Part shown: in pieces, positions 32,150 through 41,365 of the stretch
Numbering within the stretch: the stretch's first letter is position 1
Layout: each line of letters starts with the position of its first letter
Assembly: GCA_965207585.1 (NCBI GenBank)
Contig: CBDBMT010000003.1
Location: 2,170,001-2,234,000 of the forward strand
DNA length: 64,000 nt
Direction of reading: 5' to 3'
Source: Bin87 sp965207585
GTDB taxonomy: Bacteria; Chloroflexota; Dehalococcoidia; Lucifugimonadales; UBA3495
The notes under the pieces: generated by a model
Databases searched by the model: none
Told to the model about the DNA's origin: nothing
What the model saw: only the letters and a program-made list of their open reading frames with translations
Made by a program: the position numbers and the translations under genes

Positions 32150-34867
32150 ATGACTGCCTCTGCTTCCGCCATGCCCCGTGCTTATGACGCTGCCTCGGTC
32201 GAACAGCGCATCTATCAGACCTGGTGGGACGCCGGATACTTCGTACCGCACATCGATCCCGACCGCCAACCTTTCTGCGTGGTAATGCCCCCGCCCAACG
32301 TCACGGGGGAGTTGCACCTGGGTCACGCCCTCACCGCCAGTCTGCAAGACTCCCTGGCCCGCTGGCATCGGATGTGCGGCGATCCCACTCTCTGGCTGCC
32401 TGGCAAAGACCATGCCGGGATTGCCACGCAATGGGTGGTGGAACGCGCCCTGGCCGTCGAAGGCACCAGCCGGCACGATCTGGGTCGCGAGAAGTTCGAG
32501 GAGCGCGTCTGGGAGTGGGTCCGACTCTACGGGAACACTATTGACGAGCAGCACCGCCGCCTGGGCGCGTCCTGCGACTGGTCCCGCCTGCGGTTCACGC
32601 TGGATCCCGGCCCGGTCCACGCCGTGCGCACTACCTTTGTGAACCTGTTCAACAAGGGCCTGATCTACCGCCACGAGCGCATCATCAACTGGTGTCCCCG
32701 CTGCGCCACCGCTCTGTCCGATCTCGAAGTCGATCACGAGGAGCAGGACGGCAAGCTTTACCACATCCGCTATCCCTCGGCAGATAATCCCGCTGACGGC
32801 GTGACGGTGGCTACGACCCGGCCCGAGTCCATGCTGGGCGACACCGGCGTCGCGGTTCACCCCGACGACGAGCGTTACGTCGACCGGATCGGCGGCATGG
32901 TCACGCTGCCCATCGTGGGTCGCCAGATACCGGTGGTCGGCGACACGGCCATTGAGATGGAGTTCGGAACCGGCGCGCTGAAGGTCACCCCCGGCCACGA
33001 CATCATCGACTTCGAAATCGGAGAACGACATAACCTGCCCATAGTGACCGTCATTGGATTCGATGGCTGCATGACCGACGAGGCCGGAGCCAAGTATGCC
33101 GGCATGGAGCGCTTCGCCGCCCGCGCGGCCGTTGTCGCCGAGCTTGAGGCCATCGGGGCGCTGGAAGGCGTGGAGGACTACCATCACTCGGTGGGCCATT
33201 GCCAACGCTGCAACGAGGTGGTGGAGCCGCTCATCAGCCTGCAATGGTTCCTGAACGTGGGCAAGCACGACCAGCCGGGCACCATCGCCGGCAACGCCTA
33301 CGCCGCCGTGGTCAATCGGGACATCGAAATCGTGCCGGACCGGTTCTCGCGCGTCTATCTCAACTGGCTGGAGAACATCCGGGACTGGTGCATCAGTCGG
33401 CAATTGTGGTGGGGCCATCGCATCCCGGTCTGGTACTGCGCGGCCTGCGGCGATCACTCCGCCCACGTCGACGATCCGGCGGCGTGTCCCCAGTGCGGCA
33501 GCGGGGACATCGAACAGGAAAGCGACGTTCTGGATACCTGGTTCAGCAGCGGCCTTTGGCCCCACTCGACCCTGGGATGGCCGGATGCCGACTCGGAGGA
33601 CCTCGACTACTTTTACCCCAACTCGGTGCTGGAAACGGGCTACGACATCCTGTTTTTCTGGGTCGCCCGCATGATTATGCTGGGCATCGAAAACACGGGC
33701 GACGTCCCGTTCCGCTCGGTGTACCTGCACGGCATGGTTCTTGACGCCGAGGGCCAGAAGATGAGCAAGACCCGCGGCAACACCCTGGACCCGCTGGACC
33801 TGCTGGAACAATACGGGACCGACGCCCTGCGGTTCGCGTTGACCACCGGAACCGCGCCCGGAAACAACCTCCGCCTCAGCGACGAAAAACTGGAATCGGC
33901 TCGCAATTTTGCCAACAAGATCTGGAACGCAGCACGTTACGTGATCAGCGTGGTTGAAGCCAGGGCGGCTGCCGGCCAGGATGAACTGGGTGACTGGCAC
34001 CGGCTCTCCGACCCCAGGCACCGCGAGGACCGTTGGATAGTCAGCCGCCTGGATGATCTCACCACCACCGTGAACCAGGCGCTCACCGCGTTCGAACTGG
34101 GAGAAGCCCAGCAGAAGATCTACGACTTCGCGTGGAACGATTTCTGCGACTGGTATATCGAGATGGCCAAGGTCCGGCTTCGGGTTGCCTATTCGGTCGA
34201 CGCGACCGCGGCGGCGACAACCCTGGTTCACGTCCTGGAGCGTCTGCTCCGCCTCTTGCACCCGTTCATGCCCTTCGTCACCGAGGAGATCTGGCAGAAC
34301 CTCACGGGGCGGGTTCCCGCGCCGGAAGCCGGACTCCCCGCGTCCATCATGGTGTGTACGTATCCCCAGGTTGACGCGCCGCGCTCGGCGCCGGACGCCG
34401 AGGCGGACGTGGACATCGTGATGCAGACTGTGCGGGCGGTGCGCAACATGCGAGCCCAACTGCGCATCCCGGCAGGACAAAAATTGGAGGCCGCGATTGA
34501 AACCAACGGGATGCGGGCCGTCGTAGAGGAAGAGCAGGAGGTGATCTGCGCTCTGGCTCGAGTGGAACCGTTGCGGTTGTTGGACGCAGGCGATGCGGAT
34601 ACGACCACGGGCATCAGCCTGGTGGTAAATCCGTTGGTGGTCCGTTTGCCCCTCGAAGGGGTGGACCTGCAGGCCGAATCCGACCGTTTGCACCGGGAGC
34701 TGGAGTCCAAGCGCCAGGACGAAACACGCAAGGAACAGCTGCTGGCAAATCCCAACTTCGTTTCCAAGGCCCGCGCTGAGGTTGTTGAGAATGAACGCCA
34801 ACGCCTGCGCTCGCTGACCGAGGAGCGCCAGCGCATCGAGGACATAATCGCGCAGCTGGGGGTCTGA
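32150..34867 (+). CDS. valS: Valyl-tRNA synthetase
   Basis: 905 residues. Class I enzyme charging tRNA-Val. HIGH-type motif PPPNVTGELHLGHAL (about residues 46-60), DHAGIATQWVVE, CP1 editing domain (TTRPESMLGDTGVAV), zinc-type CAACGDHS...CPQCGSG, and KMSKS-type GQKMSKTRGN near residue 535. Anticodon-binding helices and a C-terminal coiled coil (about 845-905: ESDRLHRELESKRQDETRKEQLL) characteristic of ValRS follow. ATG 32150 is preceded by GGGACGG. Confidence 0.97.
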   Translation: MTASASAMPRAYDAASVEQRIYQTWWDAGYFVPHIDPDRQPFCVVMPPPNVTGELHLGHALTASLQDSLARWHRMCGDPTLWLPGKDHAGIATQWVVERALAVEGTSRHDLGREKFEERVWEWVRLYGNTIDEQHRRLGASCDWSRLRFTLDPGPVHAVRTTFVNLFNKGLIYRHERIINWCPRCATALSDLEVDHEEQDGKLYHIRYPSADNPADGVTVATTRPESMLGDTGVAVHPDDERYVDRIGGMVTLPIVGRQIPVVGDTAIEMEFGTGALKVTPGHDIIDFEIGERHNLPIVTVIGFDGCMTDEAGAKYAGMERFAARAAVVAELEAIGALEGVEDYHHSVGHCQRCNEVVEPLISLQWFLNVGKHDQPGTIAGNAYAAVVNRDIEIVPDRFSRVYLNWLENIRDWCISRQLWWGHRIPVWYCAACGDHSAHVDDPAACPQCGSGDIEQESDVLDTWFSSGLWPHSTLGWPDADSEDLDYFYPNSVLETGYDILFFWVARMIMLGIENTGDVPFRSVYLHGMVLDAEGQKMSKTRGNTLDPLDLLEQYGTDALRFALTTGTAPGNNLRLSDEKLESARNFANKIWNAARYVISVVEARAAAGQDELGDWHRLSDPRHREDRWIVSRLDDLTTTVNQALTAFELGEAQQKIYDFAWNDFCDWYIEMAKVRLRVAYSVDATAAATTLVHVLERLLRLLHPFMPFVTEEIWQNLTGRVPAPEAGLPASIMVCTYPQVDAPRSAPDAEADVDIVMQTVRAVRNMRAQLRIPAGQKLEAAIETNGMRAVVEEEQEVICALARVEPLRLLDAGDADTTTGISLVVNPLVVRLPLEGVDLQAESDRLHRELESKRQDETRKEQLLANPNFVSKARAEVVENERQRLRSLTEERQRIEDIIAQLGV

Positions 34868-34971
34868 CCCAAGATTGCCATAATCTGCACGCGACGCTTG
34901 GAGCGCCGGGAGCACCAAGCTGTCAGAATATGTCCTGTCGACCCCTATCGCCCCGGAGCAGGAGTCTCTAG

Positions 34972-35625
34972 ATGTCGCGCAACGTCGCCCGATTTTCGAT
35001 TTTAGGTGTAATCGCCATACTTGTTCTCGCCGCCACCACCGGCTGCTTCTTTGGCGGCGGGGAAGAACCGGAGCCCACTGTCACTCCCGACCTGGCGGCC
35101 ACCATTGCAGCTGCGGTTGAGGCCGCGGTGCCCACCGATACGCCCATACCTCCCACCGATACCCCGGAGCCCCCCACTCCCGAACCGACACCCGATATCC
35201 AGGCTACCATCGACGCCGGCATCGCAGCGACCCGCGCCGCCATGCCCACCAACACACCGGAACCGACGCCAACGCCGACCCCCGTGCCCACCAACACTCC
35301 GGAGCCAACCAGCACCCCGACGCCCACTGCGACTCCCGAACCGACCGCGGCCCCCAACCCCGCCAGCCGGATACCGTGCATCGTGGTTGGCGTGGTCAGG
35401 GACAGTGGAGGACCGGTCAGCAACACTCTGATTGCGGCCGTCAGAAAAGATGGCACCGGCAGCGTTGTTGCGGATGACAGGACCGACGCGGATGGCAGGT
35501 ACCAGCTTTCGATCACCGAGTTCGATCAGTTCTTTGACATTTTCGTCGCCGGTAGGGACACCGGATTTGATACTCCGAGGACATCCACCGGCTGCCGCGT
35601 AATCCGCGACTTGAGAGTCAACTAG
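34972..35625 (+). CDS. Lipoprotein with TPTP-rich linker and carboxypeptidase-regulatory-like domain
   Basis: 217 residues. Signal peptide FSILGVIAILVLAATTGC with lipobox TTGC. A long Thr/Pro/Glu linker (about residues 33-130) with two ATI-AAVEAAVP / ATIDAGIAATRAAMP repeats. The C-terminal beta domain of about 85 residues (GVVRDSGGPVSNTLIAAVRKDG, DDRTDADGRYQLSI) looks like CarboxypepD_reg/transthyretin-like folds. Surface-exposed, function unknown. GGAG lies 8 bases before the ATG. Confidence 0.75.
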   Translation: MSRNVARFSILGVIAILVLAATTGCFFGGGEEPEPTVTPDLAATIAAAVEAAVPTDTPIPPTDTPEPPTPEPTPDIQATIDAGIAATRAAMPTNTPEPTPTPTPVPTNTPEPTSTPTPTATPEPTAAPNPASRIPCIVVGVVRDSGGPVSNTLIAAVRKDGTGSVVADDRTDADGRYQLSITEFDQFFDIFVAGRDTGFDTPRTSTGCRVIRDLRVN

Positions 35626-35645
35626 CGCGCAAGCGTGCCGGATCG

Positions 35646-35672
35646 GCCCCGAAGGCGCATAGCCTTCGGGGC
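35646..35672 (+). terminator. Rho-independent-type terminator after the lipoprotein gene
   Basis: GCCCCGAAGGC, 5-base loop, GCCTTCGGGGC followed by TTTCT, 21 bases past the stop codon. Confidence 0.8.
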
Positions 35673-35740
35673 TTTCTGCTCTCTGATAGAATGTCGTGGG
35701 CGCACCCCGCTTGGTATTATGCGATTTCCACGGCTTTGGC

Positions 35741-36613
35741 ATGAAGATTAATTCGGCTCTCGGCATCATCGGCCACCCCATCGGCCACTCGATATCTCCC
35801 CGGTTCCAGCAGGCCGGGCTGGATCATCTCGCCGTCGATCACCGTTACCTGCCTTACGACGTGCCTCCTGATCTGATCGCGGATTTCGTGGCGTCCCTGC
35901 GCGGTGAATCGGCGCTGGGCATCAACGTCACCGTCCCGCACAAAGAGGCGGTGATGCCGTTTCTCGACGAGATTGACGAGTGGGCGGCGGAGGCGGGCGC
36001 CGTGAACACGATAGTCAATCGCGCCGGCCGACTCGTCGGCTACAACACCGACGGCTACGGTTTCCTTCGTGCGCTCCGCGAATCGGCCGGACTTGATCCC
36101 GCCGGCAAGCGCGCCCTGATTCTGGGCGCCGGCGGGTCCGCGCGCGGCGTGGTTCAGGCCCTGCTGCGGGCCGGCGTTGCCGAGTTGGTGATAGCCAACC
36201 GGACCCTGGAGCGGGCCGAAGTGTTGGCTGAACTGGCCGCCAATCGCGGTGTTCCCGCGTGGCCGATTCGACTGGGCGCCCTGCAAACCGGCGACGTGCC
36301 CGAGGGAACCGAGCTGATCGTCAACTGCACTTCGCTGGGTATGCATCACGGACCCGACGAGGAAGCTTCGCCGCTGCCGGGGTCGCAGATACCTCCGTCT
36401 TCCCTGGTCTACGACCTCGTGTATAATCCCATGCTGACCCCGCTGCTCAGGGAGGCGCACTCGGTTCAAGCCCCAACCCTGGGCGGCATTTCCATGCTGG
36501 TGTACCAGGGCGCCGCATCCTTTGAGTTGTGGCTGGAAAGACCCGCGCCCGTTTCCGTGATGATGGACGCCGCCATGTCCGCCATGCGCGAGCGCGAAAC
36601 ATCCAGGGGCTAA
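35741..36613 (+). CDS. aroE: Shikimate dehydrogenase
   Basis: 290 residues. Reduces 3-dehydroshikimate with NADPH in chorismate synthesis. Substrate residues in GHPIGHSISPRFQQ and INVTVPHKEAVMPFLDE (catalytic Lys), AGAVNTIV, GYNTDGYGFLRAL; NADP motif ALILGAGGSARGVVQAL; NRTLERAEVL; C-terminal YDLVYNPMLTPLL and GISMLVYQGAASFELW. Start ATG 35741 opens directly into the family N terminus. aroC follows after a repeat-containing 120-base gap. Confidence 0.96.
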   Translation: MKINSALGIIGHPIGHSISPRFQQAGLDHLAVDHRYLPYDVPPDLIADFVASLRGESALGINVTVPHKEAVMPFLDEIDEWAAEAGAVNTIVNRAGRLVGYNTDGYGFLRALRESAGLDPAGKRALILGAGGSARGVVQALLRAGVAELVIANRTLERAEVLAELAANRGVPAWPIRLGALQTGDVPEGTELIVNCTSLGMHHGPDEEASPLPGSQIPPSSLVYDLVYNPMLTPLLREAHSVQAPTLGGISMLVYQGAASFELWLERPAPVSVMMDAAMSAMRERETSRG

Positions 36614-36620
36614 TGTTGCC

Positions 36621-36701
36621 GTCATTCCGGCGAAAGCCGGAATCCAGTGGCTTCGACAAACCGCCGCGCCGATTCGGGATTTCCGCTTTCGCGGGAATGA
36701 C
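36621..36701. repeat. Paired dispersed palindromes between aroE and aroC
   Basis: Left unit ATTCCGGCGAAAGCCGGAAT (within 36621-36647) and an inverted degenerate unit (36678-36701, TTTCCGCTTTCGCGGGAATG), forming an 81-base facing pair. Confidence 0.8.
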
Positions 36702-36733
36702 GGGGCAAGATTCAGACAGGAGGCACAGCCACA

Positions 36734-37921
36734 ATGATACGTTGGTTCACGGCGGGCGAATCCCATGGTCAGGGCCTGATGATCATCGTCGAAGGCGTGC
36801 CTGCCTACTTGCCGCTGGATGAGGAATACATCGCCCACCACCTGGGTCGCCGCCAGCGAGGTTATGGTCGCGGCGGGCGGCAGCAGATCGAGCGCGACCA
36901 CGCCCACATCCAGACCGGCGTTCGTCACGGCTACACCCTGGGCAGTCCCATCGGAATGCTCCTGGAGAACCGGGACTGGGTCAACTGGCAGGATGCCATG
37001 GCCGTCGAGTACGTCGAAAACCCCTCCCAGGAAGGGCGCAACCAGCGCGTAACCCGAATCCGCCCGGGCCATGCGGACCTACCGGGGGCGATGAAGTACG
37101 GCTTCCACGACGTGCGCAACTCGCTGGAGCGTGCCTCCGCACGTGAGACTGCCGGGCGGGTGGCCGCCGGGGCCGTGGCCATGCGCCTGCTGGAGGAGTT
37201 CGGCATCAAGCTGCACAGCCACGTCATCTCCATCGGCCGCATTCACGCGGACCCTCCCGAACACGACGCCATCGACTGGGAGGCCGTGGAGGAATCCCCT
37301 GTTCATTGCGCTGATAACACCGCCGCGGAGAAGATGATGGCCGAGGTGGACGCGGCCCGCGATGCCGGCGACACCGTGGGCGGCACGGTGGAAGTGATTG
37401 CGGAGAACGTGCCCATCGGCCTCGGCTCCCACGTTCACTGGGACCGCAAGATCGACGCGAAAATCGCCCAGGCGCTGATGAGCATCAACGCCGTCAAGGC
37501 CGTCAGCATCGGACCGGGCTGGGAGCTGATGGACGCGTGGGGCTCCGAGTTCCAGGACGTTATCGAGCCGGTCACCGATCCGGACAACCCCTGGCAGCGT
37601 AAGACCAATCGCGCCGGCGGCACTGAAGGCGGCATGACCAGCGGCCCGCCCTTGGTGGCCCGTTTCGTCATCAAGCCCATCGCCACCCTGCACAACCCGC
37701 TCCCGTCGGTCGACCTGGATACCGGCGATCCCGTTCAGGCCCACTTCGAGCGCAGCGACGTCTGCCAGGCGCCGCCGGCCGGTGTCATTGGAGAAGCGAT
37801 GATCGCCCTGGTGCTGGCCGACGCCTTCATGGAAAAGTTCGGCGGCGACAGCATCTCTGAAACCCGCCGCAACTTTGAGGGCTACCAGGCTACCGTGGGC
37901 CCGCGCCTGCGCTACAGCTGA
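36734..37921 (+). CDS. aroC: Chorismate synthase
   Basis: 395 residues. Converts EPSP to chorismate with reduced FMN. Motifs: WFTAGESHGQGLMIIVEGVP (first signature), GRGGRQQIERD, PGHADLPGAMKYGFHDVRNSLERASARETAGRVAAGA (core FMN/substrate segment), and the late GGTEGGMTSGPPLVARFVIKPIATL. AGGAGG upstream of ATG 36734. Last shikimate-pathway step, adjacent to aroE. Confidence 0.97.
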   Translation: MIRWFTAGESHGQGLMIIVEGVPAYLPLDEEYIAHHLGRRQRGYGRGGRQQIERDHAHIQTGVRHGYTLGSPIGMLLENRDWVNWQDAMAVEYVENPSQEGRNQRVTRIRPGHADLPGAMKYGFHDVRNSLERASARETAGRVAAGAVAMRLLEEFGIKLHSHVISIGRIHADPPEHDAIDWEAVEESPVHCADNTAAEKMMAEVDAARDAGDTVGGTVEVIAENVPIGLGSHVHWDRKIDAKIAQALMSINAVKAVSIGPGWELMDAWGSEFQDVIEPVTDPDNPWQRKTNRAGGTEGGMTSGPPLVARFVIKPIATLHNPLPSVDLDTGDPVQAHFERSDVCQAPPAGVIGEAMIALVLADAFMEKFGGDSISETRRNFEGYQATVGPRLRYS

Positions 37922-37936
37922 GCATCTCCTTTTCCC

Positions 37937-37963
37937 GTCATTCCGGCAGAAACCGAAATCCAG
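37937..37963. repeat. Dispersed palindrome, degenerate single copy
   Basis: GTCATTCCGGCAGAAACCGA then AATCCAG; the right half of the palindrome is eroded. It lies between the convergent ends of aroC and the Uma2 gene. Confidence 0.7.
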
Positions 37964-37980
37964 GTTGGATGGGGCGGAAG

Positions 37981-38541
37981 TCAGACGGCGAAAAGATCGG
38001 CCACCGGGCAGGCGAAACCGGGAAGTATCGGCTCCAGGGTGAAGGTGTCTCCGACGGTGAAGGTGTGTTCCGCGCCGTCACTGCCGTAGGTACAGATTTC
38101 GCGGGTGGCGATCTGCGCGACCACAACCAACTGCACGCCGGCCTCCCGCCACATCTGCACTCGCTCCGCGACGCCGGCGGCCGAACGGTAGCCCGGAGAA
38201 ATCACTTCCACTGCCAGCACGGGAACCAGACCGGGGACGTAGCCGCGATCTGGCAGAGGACCAGACAGATCGTGTAGAGGGTAAATGGCGTAATCGGCGG
38301 CGCGAACCGTATCGGGGTTCTGCTCAATGTAGGCGGCGGCCTCGGGGCCATCGACATAAGGAAGGTCGTGTTCCTCAATGAAATTGCCAATGCGACGGCA
38401 AAAGCGTCCAGTGATCCTGGTGTGCATGATTCCGGGCGGCGGCATTGTTATCAGTTCCCCCCGTACCAGTTCGTGGCGATAGCCGTCGCGGGGTATCGCC
38501 AGCAGGTCGTCGGCGGTGAGCAGTTTCCGTGCGGTAGTCAT
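37981..38541 (-). CDS. Uma2-family (DUF820) restriction-endonuclease-fold protein
   Basis: 186 residues. TADDLLAIPRDGYRHELVRGELITMPPPGIMHTRITGRF opening, DYAIYPL and VPVLAVEVISPGYRSAAGVAERVQMWREAGVQLVVVAQ match Uma2 proteins, a PD-(D/E)xK fold common in Cyanobacteria, Chloroflexi and Planctomycetes. Cellular role unknown. GGAGG lies 7 bases before ATG 38541; the much longer open frame upstream is antisense to the LLM gene. Confidence 0.85.
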   Translation of the reverse strand: MTTARKLLTADDLLAIPRDGYRHELVRGELITMPPPGIMHTRITGRFCRRIGNFIEEHDLPYVDGPEAAAYIEQNPDTVRAADYAIYPLHDLSGPLPDRGYVPGLVPVLAVEVISPGYRSAAGVAERVQMWREAGVQLVVVAQIATREICTYGSDGAEHTFTVGDTFTLEPILPGFACPVADLFAV

Positions 38542-38640
38542 GGCCTGGCCTCCATAGCCTCGCGCCGGCAGAAGGTATGCAACGTGTATAGTATACCGTC
38601 CCGGCATCACAGACAGCCCGGTGCAGATTTGGAACGTATC

Positions 38641-39642
38641 ATGAAATACGGCGTAACCCTCCTGCCCAATTCCTACGAATCCTTTCGCCGCCACGTTCGC
38701 CTGGCCGAGGATGTCGGGTTCGACTACATCGGCGTTGCAGACTCGCAGTCTTTGTTCCGCGAGCTTTTCGTTTCCCTGGCCGTGGCAGCCACCGACACCT
38801 CGCGGGTCCACCTTGGGCCGTCGGTCACCAATCCGCTGACCCGGCATCCGGCGGTGACCGCCTCGGCAATCGCGTCGTTGCAGGAACTGTCGGAGGGCAG
38901 GGCATTTCTCGGCATCGGCACCGGCGACAGCGCGATCCTGAATTTGGGGCTCCGGCCGGCACGTATGCGGGCACTGGGTAACTACGTTGCTGCCGTCCGC
39001 GCCTTCCTGGCCGGAGAAACTGCGGAATACCTGGGTCGCGAGGGCCACGTGCGCTGGAGTCGTGATCCCGTCCCCATCATGATGTCCGCGGAGGGTCCTC
39101 GAACCCTGCGTATGGCGGGCGAGATCGCCGACCGGGTCATGATCCACACTGGGCTCACGCCGGAGATATTGGATGACACCGTGTCGCGCATCCGTGAAGG
39201 CGAGGCTGAAGCTGGTAAACCGGTGGGGTCCACGGAGGTCTGGGCCTTCGCCAAGTGCAACATCGCGGACGATCACGGTAAGGCCATCGATGAAATTCGC
39301 ATGGCTCTGGCCGCCAGCGCGCACCACGCCTTCCGCTTCACTTTGGAAGGCAAACACGTCCCGCCCGAGCTTCACGAGGCGATGCAGATCATACAGGGGG
39401 AGTATGTTCCGGCGGAACACGAGCAGGTTGGCGAGACGCGCAACGCCGCGTTGTCGGATGAGCTCGGGGTGACCGACTACCTGGCCGACCGCTTCGCTGT
39501 GGTCGGCGCTCCCGAGGAATGCCGCGCCAAGGTCGCCCAGATCGGCGCGTCCGGCGCCGACGTCTTGCAGATCACCGCCATCAGCCACGACCCGGCGGAT
39601 ATTATTCGCAGGTTCGGTGAAGAAGTGATCGCAAAAATGTAG
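38641..39642 (+). CDS. LLM-class flavin/F420-dependent oxidoreductase
   Basis: 333 residues. MKYGVTLLPNSYESFRRHVRLAEDVGFDYIGVADSQ, VTNPLTRHPAVTASAIASLQELSEGRAFLGIGTGDSA and RMAGEIADRVMIHTGLTPE place it in the F420-dependent (Mer/FGD-like) branch of luciferase-like enzymes. Divergent from the Uma2 gene; the 99-base gap contains GTATAGTATAC, which can provide -10 elements in both directions. Unlike the LLM at 3186, this one stands alone. Substrate unknown. Confidence 0.88.
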   Translation: MKYGVTLLPNSYESFRRHVRLAEDVGFDYIGVADSQSLFRELFVSLAVAATDTSRVHLGPSVTNPLTRHPAVTASAIASLQELSEGRAFLGIGTGDSAILNLGLRPARMRALGNYVAAVRAFLAGETAEYLGREGHVRWSRDPVPIMMSAEGPRTLRMAGEIADRVMIHTGLTPEILDDTVSRIREGEAEAGKPVGSTEVWAFAKCNIADDHGKAIDEIRMALAASAHHAFRFTLEGKHVPPELHEAMQIIQGEYVPAEHEQVGETRNAALSDELGVTDYLADRFAVVGAPEECRAKVAQIGASGADVLQITAISHDPADIIRRFGEEVIAKM

Positions 39643-39688
39643 GGGCGAATGATCTCGCCCCCACGGTATTCGGTTGGATGCAGACTTT

Positions 39689-39913
39689 CTACGGGAACAA
39701 AATCTCCCCGGTCTCGGCGTCCTCCACGGTGATCGCCGTAACCGGGCAGTTTTCTGCCGCCTCTATGATGGTTTCCTCGGGGTCGCCGGCCGGGTCCTTT
39801 ACGTAAGACTGCCGGTCCTCGTTCAGGCCAAAGGTGTTTTCCGCGAAGGTCTCGCACATGGCGTTGCCCACGCACACGTTGTAGTCCACGGTGATTTTCA
39901 ACTGTCGGGCCAT
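39689..39913 (-). CDS. [3Fe-4S]-type ferredoxin, P450-associated
   Basis: 74 residues. Cys14, Cys20 and Cys56 in CVGNAMC and ENCPVTAI give three ligands with the CX5C...CP pattern of single-cluster [3Fe-4S] ferredoxins that feed bacterial cytochromes P450. AGGAGG lies about 9 bases before ATG 39913. It follows the first P450 by 69 bases on the same strand, so that P450 and the ferredoxin are probably cotranscribed. No ferredoxin reductase is nearby. Confidence 0.9.
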   Translation of the reverse strand: MARQLKITVDYNVCVGNAMCETFAENTFGLNEDRQSYVKDPAGDPEETIIEAAENCPVTAITVEDAETGEILFP

Positions 39914-39982
39914 CGGGGTAACCTCCTCTTGATGGTCAGGCGAACGGGGAGTGTTCGCCGGCATGGTTGCGGCGACCGGCTG

Positions 39983-41212
39983 CTAGCGTGTTGCAACCGG
40001 CAGGTTCAGCAAGGTGCGCTGCCCCACGCTGGGCAGGTATTCCAACTCGTTGGGATCGGTTTCCAGCTCGAACCCCTCGAAGCGGCGGGCCAGTTCGGCG
40101 AAGGCTTCCTGCCCCTCCAGCCGCGCCAGGGTAGCCCCCAGGCAGTGGTGAACGCCGCTTCCGAAGGCAACGTGGGGATTCGGGTTGCGCGTAATATCCA
40201 GGGCGTCCGGCTCCTCGAATACCTCGGGGTCTCGATTGGCTGACGAGATGACCCACCGGACGCGGTCGTCCTTGCCCACGGTTTGCCCGTTGCCCATATC
40301 CACGTCCTGCGTCGCGACTCGCTGAATTGATTTCAGGGGTGAATCGTACCGCAGAACTTCTTCCACGGCGTTGACGATGTGGGCGTCAGGGTCGGTTCTC
40401 AGGAGGTCGAACTGGTCGGAGTGTTGGGCGAATGCCAGCACTCCGTTGGAAATCAGGTCGTTGGTAGTTTCGTGTCCTGCGACCAAGAGCAGGAGAGCAT
40501 TGGCCAGCACCTCGTCCCGGGTGTACGCGCCCATGATCTCGCCTTTGCAGATCACCGACAGCAGGTCGTCGCCCGGCTCCCGGACGCGTTCGGCCACGAT
40601 GGGAGCGAGATAGTCGGTGACGGCTTGTACGCCTTCGGCATACATGCGGATCCGGTCCGGCTGGTTCCCGTCGAATCCGCACATGCGACTGCACAGCTCC
40701 TTGACGAAGGCGCGGTCGCTGGGCGGTATATCCATCAGGCCGGCGATGATGCTGTAGGTGAGGGGTGTGGCGAAGTCGTGCATCACGTCCATGCGGCCCG
40801 CACCCTGAAGATCGTCCAACAGCTCGTTCACGGTTTGGCGAACCAGCGGGCGCCAGGTCTCCATAGCCTTGGGCGTGAAGTACCCGTGGACCACCTTGCG
40901 CTTTTCGCGGTGTTTCGCCCCATCGTGCTGGGTGAACCTGGCCGCCATCCAATTCCGCACGGCGCCGAAGAGTTCCATGTCCTCTTCGGGAATCGTGGGA
41001 GAAGGGGGCTTATTGTCGCGGAGCGCGACTTCGGAGGAGAAGTATTCCGGATGCCGGGCTGTCCACACCAGCCGCTGGTAGCTGGTCACCACCCACATCT
41101 GGTACTGCTCGTTCCAGTGTACCGGCGCTTCGGCCCGCAAGGCTCCAAAATAGCCGTACGGATCTCGGATAGCCTCAGCGGCGAACAGGTCGTCGTGGAT
41201 GTTGGCGGGCAT
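39983..41212 (-). CDS. Cytochrome P450 (tandem paralogue 1)
   Basis: 409 residues, soluble bacterial class. I-helix oxygen-activation motif LLVAGHETTNDL, ExxR in EEVLRYDSP, haem loop FGSGVHHCLGATLARLEGQE with Cys357 as iron ligand. AGGGG precedes ATG 41212. The most divergent of the four tandem copies (loop QHDGAKHREKRKVVHGYFTPKAMETWRP is shorter). Followed by the ferredoxin, its probable electron donor. Confidence 0.95.
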   Translation of the reverse strand: MPANIHDDLFAAEAIRDPYGYFGALRAEAPVHWNEQYQMWVVTSYQRLVWTARHPEYFSSEVALRDNKPPSPTIPEEDMELFGAVRNWMAARFTQHDGAKHREKRKVVHGYFTPKAMETWRPLVRQTVNELLDDLQGAGRMDVMHDFATPLTYSIIAGLMDIPPSDRAFVKELCSRMCGFDGNQPDRIRMYAEGVQAVTDYLAPIVAERVREPGDDLLSVICKGEIMGAYTRDEVLANALLLLVAGHETTNDLISNGVLAFAQHSDQFDLLRTDPDAHIVNAVEEVLRYDSPLKSIQRVATQDVDMGNGQTVGKDDRVRWVISSANRDPEVFEEPDALDITRNPNPHVAFGSGVHHCLGATLARLEGQEAFAELARRFEGFELETDPNELEYLPSVGQRTLLNLPVATR

Positions 41213-41301
41213 AGTGAACCCCTGAGCAGGCAGTCGTCGGTGCGGTCAAAATTATCACAAGCCGTTCTACAATTCAAACGGAAACCGTGCTCAAAAACAT
41301 G

Positions 41302-41329
41302 GCCGGCGGCCACTGTTGCGACCGCCGGC
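41302..41329 (-). terminator. Terminator of P450 paralogue 2
   Basis: GCCGGCGG and CCGCCGGC stem with a 12-base loop; on the minus strand it is followed by ATGTTTTTG. Confidence 0.6.
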
Positions 41330-41365
41330 TCGATGTTCGATGCAAGGTTTCGTGCGCCGAAAAGA

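Noticed and set aside
32132..34918. 928-codon minus-strand open frame
   Set aside because: Lies entirely antisense to valS, whose motifs are all intact. Long antisense frames are expected in this GC-rich, strongly codon-biased DNA.
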